A stretch of 64,000 bases of DNA from an uncultured Granulosicoccaceae bacterium (GTDB lineage: Bacteria; Pseudomonadota; Gammaproteobacteria; Granulosicoccales; Granulosicoccaceae): contig CALHCI010000157.1 in the NCBI GenBank assembly GCA_937931165.1, positions 24,583 through 88,582 on the forward strand, written 5' to 3'. Of this stretch, positions 54,041-62,564 are shown in pieces (the stretch's first letter is position 1; every line of letters starts with the position of its first letter). Under the pieces are notes generated by a model. That model was not told the origin of the DNA. It did not search any database and saw only the letters and a list, made by a program, of their open reading frames with translations. A program made the translations under genes and the position numbers.

Positions 54041-55000
54041 TCAGCGCGTAGAGCGCTGTGCTTTTTCAGAAGCGTTGCGTTTCTCTATGAGTTCCGCAAC
54101 GATCGACACCGCAATTTCTGCGGCACTTCGACTTCCTATATCTATCCCGACGGGGCCATGAAGGCGTGCCACTTCGTCTGCTTCAAGTCCAATACCGACG
54201 AGTCGTTTTTTACGTCTTTCGTTGTTGGCCTTTGATCCCAGGGCGCCCACATAGAAGGCGTTGGATGGCAGTGCTTCGATAAGTGCCGAATCGTCCAGGT
54301 TCGGGTCGTGTGTCAGTGCCAGCACCACACTGTGTTGATCGGTGGCATATTGCAACACGGCATCCTCTGGCAGGCTGTCAGTAACGATACAGCCGTCTAC
54401 ATTCCATGCACCAATAAACTCCGGTCGCGGCTCACAAACCACCACTTCATAGTCCAGTGCCTGTGCGAACTGCGCGACAAACCGGGAGAGCTGGCCACCG
54501 CCGATTAACAATACGCGCCAGCCTGGACCGAAAATTTTGCGTATCTGGCTGCCGTCAAAATGGAAGTTGGTATCGCGATCAACCTCGGTTATTTCAGTGG
54601 TGCCGGTATCAAGCGTCAGCGTCCGTGCAATGCGTTGTCTTTTGGCGATTGCATCGACTACCTTTTTCAGCTCACTGGAATCGTCCAGCGCTTCAAATAC
54701 CAGTTCAATTCTGCCGCCACAGGGCAAGCCGAATTTTTTTGCCTCTTCGTTGCTGATTTCATGAGCAAACGAACGGCTGCGAGTATCTTCGTTAATTCGC
54801 ACCGCCAGTTGTTTTTCAATACATCCTCCCGAAACCGACCCGACCAGATGCCCGTCGTCTCTGACAGCAGCAAGTGAGCCTGGCGGTCGGGGTGATGAGC
54901 CAAAGGTGCGCGCCACGGTAATCAGCTCAACGAGTCGACCATCATCAAGCCATTCGATTGCCTGTTGTAGAACTTCGTTATCGCTGTTGTCGATGCTCAT
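54041..55000 (-). CDS. XdhC/CoxF family accessory protein
   Basis: The 319-residue protein has the N-terminal XdhC part (TFGSSPRPPGSLAAVRDDG, SVSGGCIEKQLA with the conserved Cys) and a C-terminal Rossmann part (VLLIGGGQLSRFVAQFAQAL). Such proteins bind molybdenum cofactor and insert it, in sulfurated form, into xanthine or CO dehydrogenase-type enzymes. No molybdoenzyme gene is in the window. It lies 24 bp from the uvrA-like gene on the same strand. Confidence 0.9.
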   Translation of the reverse strand: MSIDNSDNEVLQQAIEWLDDGRLVELITVARTFGSSPRPPGSLAAVRDDGHLVGSVSGGCIEKQLAVRINEDTRSRSFAHEISNEEAKKFGLPCGGRIELVFEALDDSSELKKVVDAIAKRQRIARTLTLDTGTTEITEVDRDTNFHFDGSQIRKIFGPGWRVLLIGGGQLSRFVAQFAQALDYEVVVCEPRPEFIGAWNVDGCIVTDSLPEDAVLQYATDQHSVVLALTHDPNLDDSALIEALPSNAFYVGALGSKANNERRKKRLVGIGLEADEVARLHGPVGIDIGSRSAAEIAVSIVAELIEKRNASEKAQRSTR

Positions 55001-55024
55001 AGGTACGCTGCTTTTGAATGGATA

Positions 55025-58000
55025 TTAGGCGAGTAGTTTCTTTAAGTATGGTGCTGTGTGTGACGACTTTGACTGCATGATTTTTTCAGGCGTGCCCCGG
55101 GCTATGACTTTGCCACCGGCATCACCGCCCTCCGGTCCCATGTCGAGCATCCAGTCGGCGTTGGCCATTAAATCAAGATTGTGTTCAATGACGACAACCG
55201 TATTGCCGGACTCCACCAATCGGTGCAGTACGTGTATCAGTTTTTCTACATCAGCCATATGCAGTCCAACGGTGGGTTCATCCAGTATATACAGCGTATG
55301 ACTGACTTTTCTGGCTCGCCTGTCACTGCCAGGTCCACCTGCTTTACTGAGTTCAGTGACCAGTTTGATTCTCTGAGCTTCGCCACCGGAAAGTGTCGGG
55401 CTTTGCTGGCCCAGTGTCAGGTAACCAAGGCCGACATCCTGTAACAACTGCAGTGGATGGTGAACGTTTTTGTGTGCACTGAAAAAGTCTACCGCCTCAT
55501 CAATACTCATCTGCAGTACGTCGCCAATGGATTTACCTTTGTACAGTACGCTTTGTGTTTCCGAATTGAATCTGGCACCGTTGCATAAGTCACAGGGGAC
55601 TTTTACATCTGGCAGAAAGCTCATTTCAATTTTAGTGAGACCCTGACCTTCGCATGATGAGCAACGGCCTTCACTGACATTGAAAGAAAAACGGCTGGCG
55701 GTATAGCCACGAATTCTCGCTTCAGTAGCATCGGCAAAGATTCTGCGAATGTTATCCCAGAACCCGACATAGGTTGCCGGGCAGGAGCGCGGTGTCTTGC
55801 CTATCGGGGTTTGATCGACTTCGAGTATTCTCGTGACTTCATCATAACCGGTTAAAGAGGCGCAGCCGACCAGTTTGGGTTTGTTGCGTTTTCTGGTTGT
55901 TGCAAGCAATGACTTCAGGTTACTGCCAAGTACTGACCGAACCAGTGTGCTTTTACCACTCCCCGATACACCGGTGACGCAGGTCAGTTTGCCAATAGGA
56001 ATCCTTACATTGGCATTTTTTATATTGTTAAAATTGGCTTTTTTGATTTCTATCCAGTCGCCGGTGGATTTTCGTCGCGGGTAAAGCGGGTACGGCAGCG
56101 GGTTGGCCAGCGCTTGACCAGTCACTGAATTTTTGTTTTTCATTAGCTGTTTTAGTGTGCCCTGCGCGACAATGGTGCCTCCTTCAACACCTGCGCCCGG
56201 CCCCAGATCAATCACATGATCAGCTTGTCTGATCGTGTCTTCGTCGTGTTCTACAACAACCACGGTGTTGCCATTACTCTGCAGCTTTGACAAAGTGCCA
56301 AGTAACATTTGATTGTCACGAGGGTGCAGCCCGATAGTTGGCTCATCGAGTATGTAACACACCCCTTGCAGGTTAGAGCCAAGCTGTGAAGCAAGCCTGA
56401 TACGCTGCGCCTCGCCACCGCTTAGTGACGGCGCCGGTCTGTCGAGTGACAGGTAGCTTAAGCCCACCTGATCCAGAAACTCAAGACGTGCGCGAATCTC
56501 TTTTAAAATATCGCGGGTAATATCTTCTTCTCTTCCGCCGGGTTTCAGTTTGTTAAACCAGTCCCGTGCAGCGTTGATTGAAAGTTGATTGAGACTGGCG
56601 ATGTTGTGGGTGGAATAGCGAACTGCCAGTGCAGTGCTGTTTAGTCGTTGACCATTACACCCGGTGCATTCAATGATTTCTTCATCATCCGTTAACCAGT
56701 ACTCCTCCTCTCCGGTTTGTTCTTCGTCAAATTCCTGTGAAAGCACACCGGTACCAAAACAGCTTTCACACCAGCCATGTTTAGAGTTATACGAGAACAG
56801 TCTCGGGTCGAGCTCCGGAAAGCTGTTGCCACAATTAGTGCACGCCCGTTTTACCGAAAAGAGGTTGTCTGCAATTTTGGCACGGGCTTTCTGTGGGGTA
56901 CTTACTTTAAGCACTCCTTTACCGTAGTCCAGTGCACGCTGAATCAATTCGTGCAGCTTGTCCTCATTTTTGCTGGTTATGTCGATAACACCGACTGGCA
57001 GATCGATGTTGTGTTCCTTAAAACGGTCCAGTCGCGGCCACTCTGCGGTAGGCAGATATTCACCATCGACACACAGATGGTCGAATCCGCGGTTGTCTGC
57101 CCATTTGGCCAGGTCGGTATAATAGCCTTTTCTCGATACAATCAGTGGCGCCATCAATGCCAGTTTCTTACCCCGGTATTGTTTACTGATTTGCGCTTTG
57201 ATGCTTTCGATTGACTGTGCGGCAATAGGGATATCGCAATCCGGGCAATGCTGAACGCCAAGCTTCACAAATAACAAACGGATAAAATGATAAAGCTCCG
57301 TCATGGTTGCCACGGTGCTTTTTCTGCCACCGCGGCTGGTGCGCTGCTCGATTGCCACGGTTGGTGGGATACCAAAAATCGCATCAACATCGGGTTTTGA
57401 TGCCGGTTGCACAAATTGCCGCGCGTAGGCGTTGAGCGACTCCAGGTAACGTCGCTGCCCCTCGTTAAAAAGAATGTCAAAGGCAAGAGTGCTTTTGCCG
57501 CTGCCGCTTAACCCGGTAATTACCGTGAATTTATCATGAGGTACTTTGACATCAAGATGCTTTAGGTTGTGCTCTCGTGCGTTGACCACAGTGATTTCAT
57601 TGGCGCAATAAAGCGGTGAGTCTTCGGCAATCGTGGGCGTTGTAATACGACTGAACTCATCCATGGCTCGAAGATAGTCTTTCAGTTCTCTACCGGTATG
57701 GGTTTTCTTTTTTGTTATCTCTTTTACAGTACCGCTAAATACCAGTTCGCCGCCCTGATCACCGCCTTCCGGTCCAAGATCAATTATCCAGTCGGCATTG
57801 CTGATCACATCAAGGTTATGTTCCACCACAATGATTGAATGGCCATCCTGTAGTAACTGTTCCAGTGCGTCGAGCAGTTTGGCGATGTCATCAAAATGCA
57901 ATCCGGTGGTTGGCTCATCGAAAATAAAGAGTTTTTTATCGGTTGCCTTCTTTGAAGCCTTTTTTGCTTTGGCCAGATGTGCGGCCAGTTTCAGTCGCTG

Positions 58001-60547
58001 TGCTTCACCACCGCTGAGTGTTGGTACCGGTTGTCCCAGTTTTAGATACCCGAGTCCTACAGAGATCAATGGCTGTAGTGCCTTGATCACATCGGTACTT
58101 TCACAAAAAAATTCGACGGCGTCATCTACCGTCATATTGAGTACATCAGAAATACTCAGTGCCTGATTGGTATCGGGGTGCACCAGTTTGATCTCCAGTA
58201 CCTCATCTCTGAAGCGGCTGCCGTTGCAGGCATGACAGCGCAGATAAACATCGCTTAAAAACTGCATTTCCACATGCTCGAACCCGTTGCCGGAACAGGC
58301 CGGGCAGCGCATGCCGGAATTAAAGCTGAAACTACTGGCCGTATAGCCGCGATGTTTAGATTCCGGGTCTTTGGCAAACTGTGCGCGAATACCATCAAAA
58401 GCGCCGGTATAGCTGACCGGGTTCGAACGTGCAGATTTCCCGATAGGCGTTTGATCAACCATCACGACATCATCCAGGAATTGGTGACCGGTGATTGATT
58501 GGTGATCACCCGGAAGCTCGGTTGGTTTGCCGTACTTCCGACAAAGGCCACGGTACAGTGTGTCCTGTACCAGCGTTGACTTGCCTGATCCGCTGACACC
58601 GGTAACACAAACCAGTTGCTGCAGTGGAAATTCAACGTCAAGCTGCATCAGGTTGTGTTCGCATGCGCCTTTAAGTTTAATACTTTGAGTGGTCTTTCTT
58701 AGTGTTGAGTTATTGTCTGTTTGATTTGGTCGGGAAAGCTTCTTCTTGCCATTGAGGTACTCGGCGGTCAGTGAGTTTCGTGATTTTGCAAGCTTCGCGG
58801 TCTTTCCATAGAACACCATTTCTCCGCCATGTGTGCCGGGGCCCGGGCCCATATCTATCACACGGTCTGCGGCAAGTATTAGCTGCGGGTCGTGTTCTAC
58901 TACCACCAGTGTATTACCCGAATCCCTGAGTCGGTGCAGTACACCAATGACCCGGTTAATATCTCTTGGGTGCAGTCCGATGCTCGGTTCATCCAAAACA
59001 AAAAGCGTGTTAACCAATGAGGTACCAAGTGCCGTTGTCAGATTGATGCGCTGTACTTCTCCACCACTCAGTGTGCGTGATTGTCGGTCAAGGGTTAGAT
59101 AACCCAGGCCAACTTCACAAAGGTATCGCAGGCGTGAATTTATTTCGTCAAGTAACAGCTCGGTGGCCTGATCAAGTGGTGCGGGTAGCGTCAGTGTTTT
59201 AAAGAACGCAGCGCAGTCACTAAGGGGCAGTTGCATAACATCGTGAATAAGCAACCCCGGTAGCTTCTGAAATTTGGAATCAGCAAGTGCGGTGCCCTGT
59301 GGTCGAAAGCGTGCTTGCTTACCCAGCGCAGCTTTGGCATTGGCGGCAGTACCAACGCGCCACCACAGAGCCTCGGGTTTAAGTCTGGCGCCATCACAGG
59401 TGGTGCAGGGCGTGTACGAGCGATATTTGGACAGCAGCACCCGTACATGCATTTTATAGCTGCGGGACTCCAGCCAGTCGAAAAACCGTTGCACGCCGTA
59501 CCAGTGATCACCATCCCATTCACCTTCGCCCTGCAGTACCCAGCGCTGGTGTTTTTTACTGAGTTTTTTCCATGGTACATCGGTAGGCACTTTGTGTTTT
59601 TTGGCAAATCGCATCAGATCTTTCTGACAGATTTCATTAGTCTTGGTTTGCCAGGGTTTAACAGCACCTTGCGCCAGACTTAGTGATTCATCCGGTACCA
59701 CAAGGTTATAGTCAATCCCCATCACACGCCCGAAGCCGCGGCAATCATCGCACGCACCCATGGGTGAGTTAAAAGAAAACAGACTTGGCACCGGCTGTCG
59801 GAACGAGCGCTTGCAGCCGGCACAGGCAAAGTCAGATGAGTACACTTTGGCACGGCCGGGTTTTCGGTTTTCATCAAGCGGATAAACCCGACTGATCCCC
59901 TTACCATGCTTAAAAGCGGCTTCAAGCGCTTCTACAATTCTTGCGCGGTTTTTATCGTTAACGCGGGTGCGATCCTGAACAATTTCAATCTCCTTGCGGG
60001 ATTGACGATGCACCCTGGTATAACCTTGTCGCTGCAGCCAGTCCTGAATTTCTTCTGTTGAAAAGTTATCAGGTACAGCGACAGTAAACGTCACAAGAAT
60101 ACGCTGGTCACTCAGTTCCTGTTGCAGTTGTGTGGCAATGTGTTGTGGGGACTCGCGTTGAACCGCTTTGCCGCAGCCAGGGCAGTACAGCTGGGCTGCG
60201 CGCGCGTACAACAATTTAAGGTGGTCATTAAGCTCGGTCATTGTGCCCACCGTCGAACGCGATGTGCGCACCGGATTGGTTTGATCGATGGCAATGGCTG
60301 GCGGAATGCCTTCAATCCGGTCTACCTGGGGTTTGTCCATGCGATCGAGAAACTGTCGCGCATACGGGCTGAACGTTTCTACATAGCGTCGCTGACCTTC
60401 GGCATAGATGGTGTCAAACGCCAGAGACGATTTCCCTGATCCGCTGACGCCGGTGATTACCGTAAGCTCGCCATGCGGAATGCTGACATCGAGGTTTTTT
60501 AAATTATTCTGCGTCGCGTTCTGTACGACGATATTGTGTTTCGGCAT
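55025..60547 (-). CDS. Double-length UvrA protein: two UvrA units fused in one chain
   Basis: I place the start at the ATG at 60547; a GTG at 60574 adds nine residues and is possible. The protein has about 1840 residues, twice the 940 of E. coli UvrA. Four Walker A motifs are visible: GVSGSGKSSLAFDT near residue 40, GVSGSGKSTLVQD near 655, GLSGSGKSTLAFDIL near 1020 and GVSGSGKSTLVRSV near 1535. Four signature motifs LSGGE(V/A)QRI or RL follow in step. Zinc-finger CxxC clusters occur in each half. So it is a covalent UvrA dimer. All ATPase motifs look intact. There is no uvrB beside it and no recognisable LexA box. It could take part in repair or antibiotic-related DNA damage as UvrA2-type proteins do. 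Confidence 0.93.
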   Translation of the reverse strand: MPKHNIVVQNATQNNLKNLDVSIPHGELTVITGVSGSGKSSLAFDTIYAEGQRRYVETFSPYARQFLDRMDKPQVDRIEGIPPAIAIDQTNPVRTSRSTVGTMTELNDHLKLLYARAAQLYCPGCGKAVQRESPQHIATQLQQELSDQRILVTFTVAVPDNFSTEEIQDWLQRQGYTRVHRQSRKEIEIVQDRTRVNDKNRARIVEALEAAFKHGKGISRVYPLDENRKPGRAKVYSSDFACAGCKRSFRQPVPSLFSFNSPMGACDDCRGFGRVMGIDYNLVVPDESLSLAQGAVKPWQTKTNEICQKDLMRFAKKHKVPTDVPWKKLSKKHQRWVLQGEGEWDGDHWYGVQRFFDWLESRSYKMHVRVLLSKYRSYTPCTTCDGARLKPEALWWRVGTAANAKAALGKQARFRPQGTALADSKFQKLPGLLIHDVMQLPLSDCAAFFKTLTLPAPLDQATELLLDEINSRLRYLCEVGLGYLTLDRQSRTLSGGEVQRINLTTALGTSLVNTLFVLDEPSIGLHPRDINRVIGVLHRLRDSGNTLVVVEHDPQLILAADRVIDMGPGPGTHGGEMVFYGKTAKLAKSRNSLTAEYLNGKKKLSRPNQTDNNSTLRKTTQSIKLKGACEHNLMQLDVEFPLQQLVCVTGVSGSGKSTLVQDTLYRGLCRKYGKPTELPGDHQSITGHQFLDDVVMVDQTPIGKSARSNPVSYTGAFDGIRAQFAKDPESKHRGYTASSFSFNSGMRCPACSGNGFEHVEMQFLSDVYLRCHACNGSRFRDEVLEIKLVHPDTNQALSISDVLNMTVDDAVEFFCESTDVIKALQPLISVGLGYLKLGQPVPTLSGGEAQRLKLAAHLAKAKKASKKATDKKLFIFDEPTTGLHFDDIAKLLDALEQLLQDGHSIIVVEHNLDVISNADWIIDLGPEGGDQGGELVFSGTVKEITKKKTHTGRELKDYLRAMDEFSRITTPTIAEDSPLYCANEITVVNAREHNLKHLDVKVPHDKFTVITGLSGSGKSTLAFDILFNEGQRRYLESLNAYARQFVQPASKPDVDAIFGIPPTVAIEQRTSRGGRKSTVATMTELYHFIRLLFVKLGVQHCPDCDIPIAAQSIESIKAQISKQYRGKKLALMAPLIVSRKGYYTDLAKWADNRGFDHLCVDGEYLPTAEWPRLDRFKEHNIDLPVGVIDITSKNEDKLHELIQRALDYGKGVLKVSTPQKARAKIADNLFSVKRACTNCGNSFPELDPRLFSYNSKHGWCESCFGTGVLSQEFDEEQTGEEEYWLTDDEEIIECTGCNGQRLNSTALAVRYSTHNIASLNQLSINAARDWFNKLKPGGREEDITRDILKEIRARLEFLDQVGLSYLSLDRPAPSLSGGEAQRIRLASQLGSNLQGVCYILDEPTIGLHPRDNQMLLGTLSKLQSNGNTVVVVEHDEDTIRQADHVIDLGPGAGVEGGTIVAQGTLKQLMKNKNSVTGQALANPLPYPLYPRRKSTGDWIEIKKANFNNIKNANVRIPIGKLTCVTGVSGSGKSTLVRSVLGSNLKSLLATTRKRNKPKLVGCASLTGYDEVTRILEVDQTPIGKTPRSCPATYVGFWDNIRRIFADATEARIRGYTASRFSFNVSEGRCSSCEGQGLTKIEMSFLPDVKVPCDLCNGARFNSETQSVLYKGKSIGDVLQMSIDEAVDFFSAHKNVHHPLQLLQDVGLGYLTLGQQSPTLSGGEAQRIKLVTELSKAGGPGSDRRARKVSHTLYILDEPTVGLHMADVEKLIHVLHRLVESGNTVVVIEHNLDLMANADWMLDMGPEGGDAGGKVIARGTPEKIMQSKSSHTAPYLKKLLA

Positions 60548-60642
60548 GGGTTCTTTATTAACGAGTGTCGGCACTTTGCAGTATATTGTGGTTGTCGAAA
60601 CTTATATACGTCTGAAACAAAGACAACAGATTCTCGAAAATA

Positions 60643-61407
60643 ATGAATGGACCATTGTCTGAAGCGCGGTTGCAGGATTTCCGCGAAAACGGTTATTTGA
60701 TCGAACGTTCGCTTGCCAGTGATGCGACCGTAGGTGCAATGAATGCGGTCATTGATGAAACCGTTAAGCCTGCGCTGGCACCGGTGGAATACGAGGCCGA
60801 TGTGCATTATCCCGGCGCACCGTCCAGCAAGTTGGCACCCGGCGGGCAAACGCCGCGGCGGCTGCTGAACGCCTATGCTCGTGATGTGGTGTTCCGTGAT
60901 TGGGCGCGCTCTCCTGAGGTAGTTGGTCGTCTGCAGCAAATGCTCAGCTGCGAACAAGTCATGGTGTCGCAAAATCATCACAATTGCATCATGACCAAAC
61001 ATCCCGGTTTTAGCAGCGTGACCTCCTGGCACCAGGATATGCGTTACTGGAGTTTTGATCAGCCGGAGCTGGTCAGCGTATGGCTGGCCCTTGGCACAGA
61101 GACGCCGGATAACGGCGGTCTAATGCTGATTCCAGGTTCACACACGCTCGACTTACCACGTGGCAGACTCGACGCCGCGTTGTTTTTACGTACTGATATC
61201 AAAGATAACGAAACGCTGATCAAAAACGCCATACCGGCTGAACTGCATGCCGGAGACACGTTGTTTTTTCACTGTCGAACCTTTCATGCGGCCAGCCAGA
61301 ATGATTCACAAACGCTGAAAAAGTCGCTGGTCTATACCTATCATTGTGAAAACAACCGGCCGATTCCGGAAACCCGGTCTGCCAATCATGCTGATATTCC
61401 GGTGTAG
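60643..61407 (+). CDS. Phytanoyl-CoA dioxygenase (PhyH) family protein
   Basis: The 254-residue protein has the iron-binding triad of 2-oxoglutarate-dependent dioxygenases: His130 and Asp132 in SWHQDMRYWSF and the distal His near 215 (CRTFHAASQND). A Lys/Arg downstream (KKSLVYTYH) may hold 2-oxoglutarate. The substrate is unknown; members hydroxylate small molecules such as ectoine, lipids or antibiotics. It is divergent from the double UvrA gene and 8 bp upstream of the pentapeptide gene. Confidence 0.82.
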   Translation: MNGPLSEARLQDFRENGYLIERSLASDATVGAMNAVIDETVKPALAPVEYEADVHYPGAPSSKLAPGGQTPRRLLNAYARDVVFRDWARSPEVVGRLQQMLSCEQVMVSQNHHNCIMTKHPGFSSVTSWHQDMRYWSFDQPELVSVWLALGTETPDNGGLMLIPGSHTLDLPRGRLDAALFLRTDIKDNETLIKNAIPAELHAGDTLFFHCRTFHAASQNDSQTLKKSLVYTYHCENNRPIPETRSANHADIPV

Positions 61408-61415
61408 GGGGTTAT

Positions 61416-61685
61416 ATGATTCGCGTCACTAATGCCACGATCAAAAAGTCAGAATTTGACGACGTGAATATGGCCGACACCCGCTTCCACGACTGTAACC
61501 TCAAGCGCGCAGAATTTACTGATGTCTCGCTGCAGGGTGCCGTATTCACCGATGTCAATCTGAAAAACGTTGAGATCAGTCAGGCTAATCTGGGCGGGAT
61601 GAAAATCAACGGCGTGCTGGTCAGCGATCTGTTTGAAACCTGGTTTTCGGTACAAGAAGATCGGTCAGGTGGTGAGAACCCTTAA
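61416..61685 (+). CDS. Small pentapeptide-repeat protein
   Basis: The 89-residue protein shows the A(D/N)LxX-type pattern over about 12 repeats (e.g. NLKRAEFTDVSLQGAVFTDV) that folds as a right-handed quadrilateral beta helix. It has no signal peptide. Related proteins shield DNA gyrase, but at this size the function is unknown. It follows the dioxygenase gene by 8 bp and is probably cotranscribed. Confidence 0.82.
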   Translation: MIRVTNATIKKSEFDDVNMADTRFHDCNLKRAEFTDVSLQGAVFTDVNLKNVEISQANLGGMKINGVLVSDLFETWFSVQEDRSGGENP

Positions 61686-61691
61686 CCCGGC

Positions 61692-61719
61692 TTAAGCGAC
61701 TTGTATTAAGCGACTCGTA
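61692..61719. repeat. Two 14-bp tandem repeats after the pentapeptide gene
   Basis: TTAAGCGACTTGTA is followed directly by TTAAGCGACTCGTA, with a partial third copy, TTAAG, after that. It lies between convergent genes. Confidence 0.75.
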
Positions 61720-61731
61720 TTAAGTGCATGG

Positions 61732-62394
61732 CTAACCACCCAGGGTGATCACTGAACCATCACTCTGCCCAAGCAACATCACATCAGCCGGGCGGGCGGC
61801 AAACAGACCGCAACACACCACACCGGCGAGCGCGTTGATTTGCTGCTCCATTGCCACCGGATCTGAAATCTCCATGTTGTGAATATCCAGAATCACATTG
61901 CCGTTGTCAGTGGTAAATCGATCTCGCAGCTCCGGGTCGCCGCCCAGTTTGACAATCTCGCGTGCCACATAGCTGCGTGCCATCGGGATCACTTCAACGG
62001 GCAATGGAAATTTACCCAGGGTGCTTACCTGTTTGCTGGCGTCTGCAATGCACACAAACTGCGTGCTGGCAGCGGCAACGATTTTCTCGCGAGTGAGTGC
62101 GCCACCACCGCCCTTGATCAGGTGCAGGTGTTCGTTGACCTCATCGGTACCGTCAATATACAGCGAAAGCGTACCGGCAGAGTTCAGATCTTCAAGCAAA
62201 AAGCCCGCAGCTTTAAGCTTTTCAGCGGTGGCCTCCGAGCTTGCTACGGTGGCACGTACCGGTATCTGCGATTCTGCCAGCGCATCGATAAAGTGATTGG
62301 CCGTTGAACCGGTGCCTACACCAATCACGCTGTCATCGGTGACGTATTTTACCGCTGCTCTGGCAACGGTTTGTTTCATTTGTTCTGCAGACAT
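61732..62394 (-). CDS. rpiA: Ribose-5-phosphate isomerase A
   Basis: The 220-residue enzyme has [16 protein letters not shown] near its start, the active-site motifs [20 protein letters not shown] and [12 protein letters not shown]. It interconverts ribose and ribulose 5-phosphate. It is divergent from ilvA, the same neighbours as in many gammaproteobacteria. Confidence 0.95.
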   Translation of the reverse strand: MSAEQMKQTVARAAVKYVTDDSVIGVGTGSTANHFIDALAESQIPVRATVASSEATAEKLKAAGFLLEDLNSAGTLSLYIDGTDEVNEHLHLIKGGGGALTREKIVAAASTQFVCIADASKQVSTLGKFPLPVEVIPMARSYVAREIVKLGGDPELRDRFTTDNGNVILDIHNMEISDPVAMEQQINALAGVVCCGLFAARPADVMLLGQSDGSVITLGG

Positions 62395-62508
62395 GTCGTT
62401 AATTACCGGTATTAAAACAGAAAATCGAAAGCTGACGCGTCAATCGGGTGATAAACAGTTGTCTGTGATGCTTCCACACGACGCTCTGTTTGGTTAGAGT
62501 GTCAGGCC

Positions 62509-62520
62509 CTCTCATGAGAG
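62509..62520. promoter_or_regulatory. Palindrome flanked by direct repeats between rpiA and ilvA
   Basis: CTCTCATGAGAG is a perfect 12-bp palindrome. GAGTGTCAG occurs just before (62497) and just after (62518), as GAGTGTCAGGCC and GAGTGTCAGCC. It is 45 bp upstream of the ilvA start and may be an operator. It is also where an alternative, longer ilvA start (ATG 62514) would fall. Confidence 0.35.
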
Positions 62521-62564
62521 TGTCAGCCTTCCCGGGGCCTGGCCTGCTGCAACCAGTCGAATTG

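Noticed and set aside
60575..60642. LexA (SOS) box in front of the double uvrA gene
   Set aside because: The nearest CTG...CAG pair has 12 bases between the halves rather than 10, so it does not fit the LexA consensus.
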